NCBI GenBank assembly: GCA_964635265.1
Contig: CAZWNV010000028.1
Span: forward strand, 1 to 23,578
Origin: M55B175 sp964635265
Lineage (GTDB): Bacteria > Desulfobacterota > Desulfobacteria > Desulfobacterales > Desulfosalsimonadaceae
Direction: 5' to 3'
DNA length: 23,578 nucleotides
Below the pieces are notes generated by a model. That model saw only the letters and a program-made list of their open reading frames with translations. It searched no databases and was not told the origin of the DNA. Both the position numbers and the translations under genes were made by a program. This document shows, piece after piece, positions 7,913 through 15,149 of the stretch (its first letter is position 1; every line of letters starts with the position of its first letter).

Positions 7913-7948
7913 ATAAACAATTTATTGATATTACAATAAATTGTTTAT
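7913..7948. repeat. Perfect 15-bp AT-rich inverted repeat
   Basis: ATAAACAATTTATTG (7913-7927) and its exact reverse complement (7934-7948) flank the 6-base spacer ATATTA. It sits between the first inverted repeat and the -24/-12 promoter, centred about 55 bases before the predicted start of transcription. Possible roles are a second activator site, a bendable site for IHF-like looping proteins, or an AT-only hairpin. A perfect 15-bp match is very unlikely by chance in a window this size. Confidence 0.65.
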
Positions 7949-7959
7949 AGAGCACCGAT

Positions 7960-7975
7960 CGGCATCCGCCTTGCA
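7960..7975 (+). promoter_or_regulatory. Candidate sigma-54 (-24/-12) promoter
   Basis: CGGCAT-CCGCC-TTGCA matches the TGGCAC-N5-TTGCA consensus with exact spacing: GG at 7961-7962 and GC at 7973-7974. The -12 element is perfect; the -24 element differs at its first and last bases. Transcription would begin near 7986, upstream of the small exported protein gene. The sigma-54 activator gene and two inverted repeats are directly adjacent, which raises confidence. Confidence 0.6.
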
Positions 7976-8000
7976 GAGTATCCAGGAAAAGACAAAACAG

Positions 8001-8024
8001 ATGCGATGCCTTCACCCATCGCAT
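8001..8024 (+). promoter_or_regulatory. Leader hairpin before the exported-protein gene
   Basis: ATGCGATG (8001-8008) and CATCGCAT (8017-8024) form a perfect 8-bp stem with an 8-base loop. It lies in the predicted 5' leader, 12 bases upstream of the ribosome binding site AAGGAGG (8037-8043). It may stabilise the message or modulate translation. Confidence 0.45.
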
Positions 8025-8050
8025 GTCGGGGAAAGAAAGGAGGCGGCAGA

Positions 8051-8575
8051 TTGCGGCCCTATCGAATTTGCGCAGGCATCCTGATCGGCGCCCTTCTCGT
8101 TGTTTTGGCGGCAATGCCGGCGAAAGCCGAGCTTGCCCGCTTAAACGACGAAGAGCTGCAGCATATCCGGGCAAAATCCGGAATCCATACCATCGGGGCG
8201 GATTCCTTTTTCACGGATCAGCCCGCCTGTCTGGCAGCAGGCCTGGAACAGGAGACATCCCGAAACCCGAAGAGACAATGGGAGCGGCTGAATCTCGGAT
8301 TGCTGGAAGATGTGCCGCTTATCACAATGACGGATGTGCAGCTGCAGGCGCGGATCAACCCGGGCGAGAGCTGCACGGAGCTCGTTTCCAACAGCGCATC
8401 AGAGAAGTACCGCGTGCACTGCCGGCTTGAGGATTTCCGTATCAGCCTGGAGCATTTCTCCGCGGATGCCATCTATCCGGCCGGCAAAACGAACGGTCCG
8501 AGCTACGGCGCCATTGAAATATCCGGCGGTTCCATGCGCATCTCCGGTGATGTCTATATCGGCATAATTCCGTAA
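8051..8575 (+). CDS. Small exported protein with post-signal LNDEEL...SGI motif
   Basis: A 174-residue protein with a clear Sec signal peptide: RPYR, then a hydrophobic core, then AMPAKA at about residues 21-26, cleaved before ELARL. I chose the TTG at 8051 because AAGGAGG lies 7 bases upstream and it gives a normal signal peptide; an ATG at 8006 would add 15 residues, has no ribosome site, and lies in a hairpin. The mature N-terminus (LNDEELQHIRAKSGI) resembles the DDEEL..V.GQ.GI motif found right after the signal peptide in a family of uncharacterised exported or surface proteins (DUF6160-like). The rest is not recognised; it contains cysteines in DQPAC, GESC and VHC and ends in a likely beta-strand-rich segment. 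It is transcribed from the candidate sigma-54 promoter and divergent from the activator. Function unknown. Confidence 0.75.
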   Translation: MRPYRICAGILIGALLVVLAAMPAKAELARLNDEELQHIRAKSGIHTIGADSFFTDQPACLAAGLEQETSRNPKRQWERLNLGLLEDVPLITMTDVQLQARINPGESCTELVSNSASEKYRVHCRLEDFRISLEHFSADAIYPAGKTNGPSYGAIEISGGSMRISGDVYIGIIP

Positions 8576-8603
8576 AGGCCGGCAGCCGCTCCGGGGGCAG
8601 CCG

Positions 8604-9344
8604 TCAGATTTTGCTCACGGGAGCCATATAGATGGTGAACTCGTTCTCGCCGTCCACGCCGAGCAGGGAATCGGCAAACTCCTGGTCATAGGCGGCAATG
8701 GCACAGGTTCCGCATCCGGCGGCTTCACAGGCCAAATACAAATTCTGGCATACATGCCCCGCATCCAGGGCGATGACTTTGTAGGAGGCGGATCCGTAGC
8801 GCCATTCCATCCGGTATGGAACGGTGGTCCAGACAAAGGTGGCCGCGCTTTTGGCGACAAAGGACTGGCCCAATGCCATCCGGGCCACCCTGTTCTCCAG
8901 ATCCGCAAAAACCGAAACCTCCACAAGCTGATGACTGAGCGGCAGGTACCTGTATATCGCCTTTTCCAGACCGGTAACCCGGAATGCCGCGATATAGGTT
9001 TCAAAGCAATGGCGGCAGCCCGCCGATGGCACCGTTCGCAGGGCATGATACAGCCCCTCTCTTTTCCGTATCCCCTGTGTGGCCCATAAGAGGAACGAGA
9101 GTTCGGAGAGTTCGAGATCGCCTCTTGTCGGCGCTCTGCGGGACTTTCTGCCGGCAATGGCTTCGGCTACCGAGACCGGCTTTATGCCCGTCCACTCTTG
9201 GCTTCCGGGAAGCTCCACCCTCCGGGCGTTTTCCGGGCATGGCGTCTCAAGCGGCGGCGGCGCCAGCCCCCTGGACTGATCGGTGCGGGAGAAGTCCACC
9301 TTCTTGCGAATCGAGTCCTTTAAAAAATATTTGAAATCCTGCAT
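8604..9344 (-). CDS. SagB/ThcOx-type nitroreductase family protein
   Basis: A 246-residue FMN-dependent nitroreductase-fold protein. Family features are the RKSRRAPTRG segment near residue 65 (FMN phosphate region), ELSFLLWATQGI (about 80-92), RTVPSAGCRH (about 101-110), the GLEKAIYRYLPL stretch, and AGCGTCAIAAYD near the C-terminus. SagB-type enzymes oxidise azolines in RiPP maturation, but stand-alone copies are common in anaerobes and their substrates are unknown. No cyclodehydratase or precursor peptide gene is adjacent. The start at 9344 has a GGTGGA site 9 bases upstream. The longer frame to 9593 runs through the promoter and coding region of the divergent gene and is rejected. Confidence 0.8.
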   Translation of the reverse strand: MQDFKYFLKDSIRKKVDFSRTDQSRGLAPPPLETPCPENARRVELPGSQEWTGIKPVSVAEAIAGRKSRRAPTRGDLELSELSFLLWATQGIRKREGLYHALRTVPSAGCRHCFETYIAAFRVTGLEKAIYRYLPLSHQLVEVSVFADLENRVARMALGQSFVAKSAATFVWTTVPYRMEWRYGSASYKVIALDAGHVCQNLYLACEAAGCGTCAIAAYDQEFADSLLGVDGENEFTIYMAPVSKI

Positions 9345-9395
9345 AATACAATATCCACCGTTTCCTTGGGGTTTTTTGGCATTACCGCTCCAATG

Positions 9396-9401
9396 TATAA
9401 T
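9396..9401 (+). promoter_or_regulatory. Perfect TATAAT -10 box in the divergent gap
   Basis: TATAAT at 9396-9401 is 36 bases before the TTG start of the DUF2284 gene. The matching -35 region is only T-rich (TTTTTG about 17 bases upstream), so promoter strength is uncertain. The 92-base gap 9345-9436 shows no clear promoter for the opposite gene. Confidence 0.4.
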
Positions 9402-9436
9402 CATGTTTGCGGGAAAGGCAAAAAAAGGAGAGGCGC

Positions 9437-10015
9437 TTGGCGGCAGCAGAAGAACAATACCGGGAGCTGATAAAAAAGGCCCTGGAGCTGGGCGCAACGG
9501 ATGCGGCATGGATTTCCGCGGACCGAATCGTCGTGGAAGACACTCTGGCAGAAAAATGCCGGCAGCCCCGCTGCCCCCATTACGGCCTTGCAAAAAGCTG
9601 CCCGCCCCATGTCGCCGGGCCTCCGGCCTTGCGCGAACAGCTGAAAGAGTTCGCCCACGCCATTTTCTTTGTCATCGAACGGCCCGCCGAAGAGCTTTAC
9701 TCATGGAGAAGGCGGGAGCTGTTTCAACTGCTGCACGAAGTCGCCGCCGGAACCGAGCACGCAGCGGTGCGGATGGGATTTGCGGCTGCACGGGCCTACG
9801 CGGGCGGCTCCTGCAAGGACATTTTCTGCCGGAACTACCCGGACTGTCCGGCGCTGTCGGCAGCCGGCACATGCCGGTTCCCCCGGCAGGCAAGACCCTC
9901 CATGTCCGGCTTCGGAATCAATGTGGCAAAACTCTGCGAGGCGGCCGGATGGCAGATGAAACGGCCCGCTACAGATGCTGTGGCAAGCATTTGCGGGCTG
10001 GTATTGATCTGTTGA
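9437..10015 (+). CDS. DUF2284 family cysteine-rich metal-binding protein
   Basis: A 192-residue protein of the DUF2284 family, found mostly in anaerobes. The N-terminal signature is C41-x4-C46-PHYG-x4-C55-PPH. A second cysteine set follows at C126, C131, C137 and C146, with a late C167. These probably hold Fe-S clusters or another metal. The TTG at 9437 is chosen because AAGGAG ends 6 bases upstream; another TTG at 9407 has no ribosome site. It runs convergently into the Fe-alcohol dehydrogenase with only 5 bases between stops. The biochemical role of the family is not established. Confidence 0.82.
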   Translation: MAAAEEQYRELIKKALELGATDAAWISADRIVVEDTLAEKCRQPRCPHYGLAKSCPPHVAGPPALREQLKEFAHAIFFVIERPAEELYSWRRRELFQLLHEVAAGTEHAAVRMGFAAARAYAGGSCKDIFCRNYPDCPALSAAGTCRFPRQARPSMSGFGINVAKLCEAAGWQMKRPATDAVASICGLVLIC

Positions 10016-10020
10016 GCCCC

Positions 10021-11277
10021 TTATTTCTTTCCGCCCCGTTTGATCCGCGTGCGGTCCAGCGGGGTGCCCTCCCAGGCATGTTCCAGGACCATCAGGGCAT
10101 CATCGGGCAGAAATTCCTCCGGGTTATAGAGCCGCGCGCCGTCTTCCATGGTTCTTTCGGCGATTTCCGACAAAATCCGGTGGGGCACCAGCCGGGCGCC
10201 CTGCCGGTCCCGGATCTCCTTTAAAAACCGGGGATGCCGGCCCCCGGTGGCATCATGGAGATCCTGGTTGAACTGCCTGCTTATGGCAATCACCTTCTCC
10301 GGGCGCTCCGATTTGGCTGTGGCCGCGTAGACCTCCGGGCCGGCCAGAGGAAACAGCAGTTCGCCGATGGTTTCCGCCCTGCGGTGCAGGTTGTACTCCA
10401 GCCCGTAGGGCAGCAGCACGGCCATGCATGTGCCGTGGCCGACGCCGCAGACTGCGCCGACCACATGCCCCATGTTGTGCACCATGCCTACCATGGAGTT
10501 GGAAAAAGCAGCGCCTGCCAGGGTGGATGCATTGGCCAGGGCAAGCCGCCCCTCCGAATCCTCCGGATTTTTTATCACATGGAGCAGATTCCTGCTGATC
10601 ATTGCTATCGCCCGGATGGCAAAGGCATCGCTTAAAGGGTTCTTTTCAATACAGTAGTAGGCTTCACATGCGTGCACCAGGGCATCCATGGCGGTTGCGG
10701 CGGTGATGGTATCCGGAAGGGTCCGGGTCAGCCGGGGATCCAGTACCGCCAGATCCGGAAGCAGAAAATAAGAAAGAAACAGCATTTTCACATGCTTTTC
10801 CGGATCCGCGATAACCGCTACGAGCGTCATTTCCGAGCCCGTCCCGGAGGTTGTGGGAAGAATGGCCAGAGGATTGAGCTTGCGGCGGACCATGCCGGCG
10901 CCCTGAAACTCCAGCAGGGAACCGCCGCCAAGGGAGACCACAATATTCACGCCCTTGGCCGTATCAATCACCGAACCGCCGCCAACCGCGATAATGGAAT
11001 CGCATTCGTGCTGCCGGTACACAGCGGCAATTTCATCCACCACCCGGCAGTCCGAATCGACCGGGACCTGGTTGTACACAGCTCCTATGGACAATTGCCG
11101 CCCCAGCACCGCCTTTACCACATCCACCAGGCCGGCCCCCTCAACGCCCTTATCGGTTATGATCAGGGGGCGGTTTGCGTTCAGTCCGGCAAGAAGGCCC
11201 GGAATCCGTTCCAGGGCGTTTTCTCCGGAGACGACTTTTGCCCGGCAGCAGAAATCATAAAAATCTGGCATGCGCAT
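10021..11277 (-). CDS. Iron-containing alcohol dehydrogenase (intact)
   Basis: A 418-residue NAD(P)-dependent type III alcohol dehydrogenase, interconverting an alcohol and aldehyde in the cytoplasm. The nucleotide motif GGGSVIDTAKG is at 99-109 and PTTSGTGSE at 141-149. All metal ligands of the family are present: D198 and H202 (MDALVHACEAY), H267 (GMVHNMGH) and H281 (GVGHG), with the 14-residue spacing of FucO. AGAGGG precedes the ATG. It is the last gene of a three-gene minus-strand operon, 16 bases after the SCP2-like gene, divergent from the aldehyde:ferredoxin oxidoreductase. Substrate is unknown; the neighbouring AOR suggests the aldehyde is oxidised further. Confidence 0.92.
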   Translation of the reverse strand: MRMPDFYDFCCRAKVVSGENALERIPGLLAGLNANRPLIITDKGVEGAGLVDVVKAVLGRQLSIGAVYNQVPVDSDCRVVDEIAAVYRQHECDSIIAVGGGSVIDTAKGVNIVVSLGGGSLLEFQGAGMVRRKLNPLAILPTTSGTGSEMTLVAVIADPEKHVKMLFLSYFLLPDLAVLDPRLTRTLPDTITAATAMDALVHACEAYYCIEKNPLSDAFAIRAIAMISRNLLHVIKNPEDSEGRLALANASTLAGAAFSNSMVGMVHNMGHVVGAVCGVGHGTCMAVLLPYGLEYNLHRRAETIGELLFPLAGPEVYAATAKSERPEKVIAISRQFNQDLHDATGGRHPRFLKEIRDRQGARLVPHRILSEIAERTMEDGARLYNPEEFLPDDALMVLEHAWEGTPLDRTRIKRGGKK

Positions 11278-11293
11278 GAAAACCCTCTTCGCG

Positions 11294-11899
11294 TTAGATA
11301 TTCTGATAGATCACCTTCAGCACGCCGGGAGACAAGGCCTTTAAATAAATCCGAATCCTGTTGATGTGTTTTTTCACAGGAGACAACTCCGACCATTTGG
11401 GGTAGCGCTTTACCGCAAGACTGGCAATCGGTCGGGGAAGGAGATAGACCTCGACGAGATCCAGCAGCCGCACGATGGTCAAAGCCTGGGGGAGGTTGCC
11501 ATTAACCATGAAACGGTCATAACTATAGGCTTGGGCGGTGGATTCCTGAAAGGTGAATACCTTGATGGCCGACTCGATATTCTTGATCGTAAGGCTCAAA
11601 TGGATCTTTCTGCCCTGGCGCCGCCAGCCCAGATACCGCACCCTGCCCTCCTTGTCCTTCTCCGCAAGCATCCAGGGACCCGCGGGAGAAACGCCGAGAC
11701 AGAAGACAAAGCCGGCCGGAAGGGCGGCCAACAGTTTTTTCACGGAAGGATCCACCGCGGCTGCCGCCTCTATCGCCCGGCCCACAATCAGCAGCATCAC
11801 GAAGGCGTAGGATTTTTTCAAAATCTTGCTCCTGGGTGCAATCTCGGGATACCTGCTCAGATTCATCCTGTTTTCCGCAGCTTTTCTCCGGCGGCTCAT
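11294..11899 (-). CDS. Uncharacterised protein, possibly SCP2 sterol-carrier-like
   Basis: A 201-residue protein that I do not recognise with certainty. A basic N-terminus is followed by one modest hydrophobic stretch (about 31-48: YAFVMLLIVGRAIEAAAA). The middle (about 70-155) alternates strands and helices. It contains a segment, FMVNGNLPQALTIVRLLDL, resembling the part of SCP2-type lipid-binding folds where the substrate passes. The C-terminus is basic (VKKHINRIRIYLK). Its ATG overlaps the stop of the preceding Fe-ADH homologue by 4 bases (ATGA), and the intact Fe-ADH follows 16 bases later, so it is embedded in the alcohol-dehydrogenase operon. A hydrophobic-substrate carrier is a guess from this context. 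Confidence 0.6.
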   Translation of the reverse strand: MSRRRKAAENRMNLSRYPEIAPRSKILKKSYAFVMLLIVGRAIEAAAAVDPSVKKLLAALPAGFVFCLGVSPAGPWMLAEKDKEGRVRYLGWRRQGRKIHLSLTIKNIESAIKVFTFQESTAQAYSYDRFMVNGNLPQALTIVRLLDLVEVYLLPRPIASLAVKRYPKWSELSPVKKHINRIRIYLKALSPGVLKVIYQNI

Positions 11900-13053
11900 T
11901 GTAGGCCCCCTTTTTCCGCCAACTCCAGTACGGTCATAAACTGCTGCCCCGAATACCGCGCATCCAGCCTGGATGCCGCACTCTCACAGGCCTTCTCCAG
12001 CCGGTAATAAGGGATGGAAAGCGCGTCCAGCCTGGCCGGCAGTGCCCTTTTGGCTTCCCCGAGCAAGGCGCAGACAGTTTCCACCCCTTTTTCGGAACGC
12101 TTCTCCGGCGGGGTTTTTGCGTAGACATCCATACCGGCTGCCGCCAGCAGAAGCTCCTCTCGTACCGGATCCTCTCCCTGTTGCATGCTGCCGAGGAAAG
12201 CAGGGAGCAGAATGCCCGCAAAAACAGCACGGGAAACCTCTGTTTCCTTCTCCAGCTCCTCGGAGAGCACCCGCACCAGGCCGGGATCCGCGTTGGCGGC
12301 GGCAATGCCGGCAAGCACCCCGGCGCTTATCACTGCATGGCTGTGTTTCCTGTTTGCCGGCCGCCTCACAAACTCGCCCAGACTATTGGAGATAAAGCTC
12401 AGACTGGCGTGGACAAAAGCATCCTTCATGGGGCCGGGCTCATCGTCCAGGAGCGCGGCCAGCGCGTTGTCAATGGCAAGCACCGCCGATTCAGACGCAG
12501 ACCTGCGCGATTTCGCAGGCGTCATGCGCTTGTCGATAACAATCACATCAGGGATGAAAATTTCCGAGCTAAGCCGCCTGTGCTCCACGGTAATGGTTTT
12601 GCCCGGCTCGGTGCCGTCCACGCGGCAGGCGGGTATCCATACAAGCGGCTTAAGCTGCCCGGGCAGCGACTGCCCGGCAAAATACGAAAAAAGATCCTCC
12701 GTGTTTTCCGATACCAGGATGTTCACCGCCCGGGCAACCTCCACTACCGCTCCGCCGCCCAGGGCAATGAGGGCATCACAGCCCCGCTGCACAAACAGGT
12801 CAGCGGCCTGGCGGATGAGGCTGATGCCCGCATAGTCCCGGACCTCATCGTAGATCCCGCCCAGCAGGCAATCAGAATCTGCAAAAGCCCGCACAAGGGC
12901 TCCGCCAAGCCCCCTCCGGCTGGCCTCCCGGGATGTAACAACCAGGGGTTTGCCCGCGTCATTGCATGCCAGTTCTGCGGGAATGCTTTCAAGGGAACAG
13001 GTGCCGGAGGCAATTTTGGGGTGGCTCAAAAACTCATACGCAAGCTGCTTCAT
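11896..13053 (-). CDS. Iron-ADH homologue lacking the metal-binding histidines
   Basis: A 385-residue protein that aligns along its length with the intact Fe-ADH of the same operon (shared GGCDALIALGGGAVVEVAR and LLP segments). Ungapped alignment of the C-terminal metal region gives H267 to R261, H271 to E265 and H281 to R275. In the first metal motif D195 is retained (AIDNALAAL) but the following His becomes A199. The PTTSGTGSE loop is also changed (PACRVDGTEP). It probably cannot bind Fe in the usual way. It may be a regulatory or structural partner of the intact enzyme, use another chemistry, or have only a nucleotide-binding role. The reading frame is open, with an AGGGAG site before the ATG, so it is not simply a pseudogene. 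It is first in the operon and overlaps the next gene by 4 bases. Confidence 0.82.
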   Translation of the reverse strand: MKQLAYEFLSHPKIASGTCSLESIPAELACNDAGKPLVVTSREASRRGLGGALVRAFADSDCLLGGIYDEVRDYAGISLIRQAADLFVQRGCDALIALGGGAVVEVARAVNILVSENTEDLFSYFAGQSLPGQLKPLVWIPACRVDGTEPGKTITVEHRRLSSEIFIPDVIVIDKRMTPAKSRRSASESAVLAIDNALAALLDDEPGPMKDAFVHASLSFISNSLGEFVRRPANRKHSHAVISAGVLAGIAAANADPGLVRVLSEELEKETEVSRAVFAGILLPAFLGSMQQGEDPVREELLLAAAGMDVYAKTPPEKRSEKGVETVCALLGEAKRALPARLDALSIPYYRLEKACESAASRLDARYSGQQFMTVLELAEKGGLQ

Positions 13054-13093
13054 GCCGTGTCTCCCTGAAGTAATGAATGCCGCGGGTTCCGCG

Positions 13094-13126
13094 AAGTAGG
13101 AAAATTTTACCGGTCTTTTTCTACTT
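13094..13126. promoter_or_regulatory. Inverted repeat AAGTAGGAAAA-N11-TTTTTCTACTT, candidate operator
   Basis: The 11-bp arms (13094-13104 and 13116-13126) pair with only one G-T mismatch. The repeat ends 4 bases before the -35 box of the AOR promoter and starts 41 bases upstream of the divergent Fe-ADH homologue. It is well placed to control both transcripts of the alcohol/aldehyde genes. Confidence 0.5.
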
Positions 13127-13130
13127 AGGC

Positions 13131-13159
13131 TTTACATAGAATAAACTATTTCATAAAAT
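13131..13159 (+). promoter_or_regulatory. Sigma-70 promoter of the AOR gene
   Basis: TTTACA (13131-13136) and TAAAAT (13154-13159) are separated by exactly 17 bases; each differs from consensus at one position. Transcription would start near 13166, leaving an 80-base leader before the AOR start codon. No sigma-54 GG-N10-GC signature was found in this 192-base gap on either strand. Confidence 0.6.
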
Positions 13160-13245
13160 CAACCAAAAGTAAATATTTTGCACCCGCGGAAATCGCTTTC
13201 GACCTCCGTGGCTGCAGCTGAACGGACTTTACTAAGGAGCTTGGC

Positions 13246-15120
13246 ATGCAGGAAATTCTCGGGACGAGCAACAAGGTACTGGAAGTGGACCTCAGCAGCC
13301 GCAGCTTTTTCGTCTCCGAAATTCCGGACAAAGACCGGCGGCGGTATCTGGGCGGCAAGGGCCTTGGGCTCAAGCTGCTCTACGATCGCCTGCGTCCCGG
13401 TATCGACCCGCTGGGTGAAAACAATATGCTTGTCCTGACCATGGGCGTTTTCATGGGAACGGGGGCGCCCTGCTCCGGACGCTTCGAGGCAGTTACCAAA
13501 TCCCCCCTTACGGGACTGATGAGTTCGAGTTCCTGCGGCGGCCCCTTCGGCATGGCCTTGAAAACCTCCGGCTGGGATGCCATGGTGATCAAGGGCAGCG
13601 CTTCCTCGCCGGTTTATCTGCATGTGGACGCCAGCGGCGTGCAGTTTAAAGCCGCTGACGGGATCTGGGGAAAGGGCACCGCTGATACCGAAAAAACTCT
13701 GCTCCAGGAAGGTTCCGGCTCCCTGTGCATCGGGCAGGCCGGCGAAAACCGGGTGCTTTTTGCCAATATCCGATCCGGACACCGCTTTCTTGGAAGGGGC
13801 GGGATGGGAGCGGTTCTCGGCTCCAAAAACCTCAAGGGAATTGTGGCCAAAGGCAGGGAATACAAAATCGTGCCCGCGGACAAAAAGCGCTTTGCCAGGG
13901 CCAACCGCCGGCTTCTGCACTACATCCAGAACAACGCGATCACCGCCGGCGCCTTCCGCGACTATGGCACCAACTCCAACCTCAATACCGGCAATGCTGC
14001 AGGCATTCTTCCGGTGCGCAACTTTACGGGCGGCAATCACGGCGGCGCCCGCAAAATCTCCGGAGAAGCCATGGCGGAAAAATTTGACACAAGCCACGAC
14101 ACCTGCAAGCCCTGCGCTATCCTGTGCGGGCACAGGGGAACGATAAAGGCAGAGCGGCGCCATATCCCCGAGTATGAAACCATGACCTTAATGGGGGCCA
14201 ACCTGGAGGTTTTTGACCCCGAGCGCATATCCGACTGGAACGAGCTGTGTTCCGAGTACGGGATGGACACGATATCCACGGGCGGAACCCTGGCCTGGGC
14301 AATGGAAGCCGCGGAACAAGGACTGCTGCAAACGGAGCTCCAGTTCGGCTCGCCCGGGGGGATCTCGGAGATGATTACAGACATTGCCTTTTGCCGGGGT
14401 CTTGGCAGGGATCTGGCGCTTGGCTCCCGGGAGGCCTCCAAAAAATACGGAGGCGAGGATTTTGCCATCCATGTCAAGGGCATGGAACTGCCGGGCTATG
14501 ATCCGCGGGGGTCCTACGGCCAGGGCCTGTCCTATGCGACCGCCAACCGGGGCGGCTGCCACCTGTCCGCCTACTTGGTCGGCCTGGAGGTCATCCTGGG
14601 CATGGCGGACCCGCATGCGCTCCGGTGGAAGCCCTACATGGTAAAATTCATGGAAAACGCGTTTGCCGCCCTGAACTCGCTGCACATATGCCTGTTCACC
14701 TCTTTTGCCGTATTTCTGGAACCGCCCCTTATCCGCTTCACCCCGACCTTCGTGATTAAACTGTTAAACCAGAACTTCTCCCGTCTGGCGCTGAACCTGA
14801 TGGACGTGAGTCTCTACCCGGAACTCTGGCATGCCATCCTGGGCAAAAAATACACTCCCTACCTCGGCATGCGCGCATTCTACAAGGCCGGCGAACGCGT
14901 GCATGTACTGGAGCGCTACATGAATACCCGGGAGGGCATATCGAAAAAAGACGACACCCTCCCCCGCCGCCTGCTCACGGAAGGCCGCAGATGCGACGCC
15001 GGCGAGCACACCGTCCCGCTGGAGCCGATGCTGCGGAAATATTACAGAATGCGCGGTTATGACGAAAACGGCATTCCCCGAGAAAAAACCCTGCGACGGC
15101 TGGGCATTGCGGCAAAGTGA
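13246..15120 (+). CDS. aor: Aldehyde:ferredoxin oxidoreductase (AOR family)
   Basis: A 624-residue tungsten/molybdenum bis-pterin enzyme that oxidises an aldehyde to its acid with reduction of ferredoxin. The AOR_N domain (about 8-205) contains YLGGKGLGLKLLYD (34-47), KSPLTG (85-90) and GRGGMGAVLGSKNLK (183-197). The 4Fe-4S ligands are C287-x2-C290-x3-C294, with the distal C438 (NRGGCHLSAY). The conserved GMDTISTGGTLAW is at 339-351. Length is normal for the family. AAGGAG lies 6 bases before the ATG. It is monocistronic on the plus strand, divergent from the Fe-ADH operon. Together they suit stepwise alcohol to aldehyde to acid oxidation, or the reverse. Confidence 0.93.
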   Translation: MQEILGTSNKVLEVDLSSRSFFVSEIPDKDRRRYLGGKGLGLKLLYDRLRPGIDPLGENNMLVLTMGVFMGTGAPCSGRFEAVTKSPLTGLMSSSSCGGPFGMALKTSGWDAMVIKGSASSPVYLHVDASGVQFKAADGIWGKGTADTEKTLLQEGSGSLCIGQAGENRVLFANIRSGHRFLGRGGMGAVLGSKNLKGIVAKGREYKIVPADKKRFARANRRLLHYIQNNAITAGAFRDYGTNSNLNTGNAAGILPVRNFTGGNHGGARKISGEAMAEKFDTSHDTCKPCAILCGHRGTIKAERRHIPEYETMTLMGANLEVFDPERISDWNELCSEYGMDTISTGGTLAWAMEAAEQGLLQTELQFGSPGGISEMITDIAFCRGLGRDLALGSREASKKYGGEDFAIHVKGMELPGYDPRGSYGQGLSYATANRGGCHLSAYLVGLEVILGMADPHALRWKPYMVKFMENAFAALNSLHICLFTSFAVFLEPPLIRFTPTFVIKLLNQNFSRLALNLMDVSLYPELWHAILGKKYTPYLGMRAFYKAGERVHVLERYMNTREGISKKDDTLPRRLLTEGRRCDAGEHTVPLEPMLRKYYRMRGYDENGIPREKTLRRLGIAAK

Positions 15121-15149
15121 CCAGCAGGCAGGCCTTCAGGCAGCAGCCG

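Noticed and set aside
8576..8603. Direct repeat GGCAGCCG (8581-8588, 8596-8603) as a terminator
   Set aside because: It is a short GC-rich direct repeat and does not form a convincing stem between the convergent genes.
12181..13068. 295-codon plus-strand frame opposite the Fe-ADH homologue
   Set aside because: Antisense shadow without domain features; the same holds for the long frames at 22376-23242, 15117-16022 and 10672-11364.
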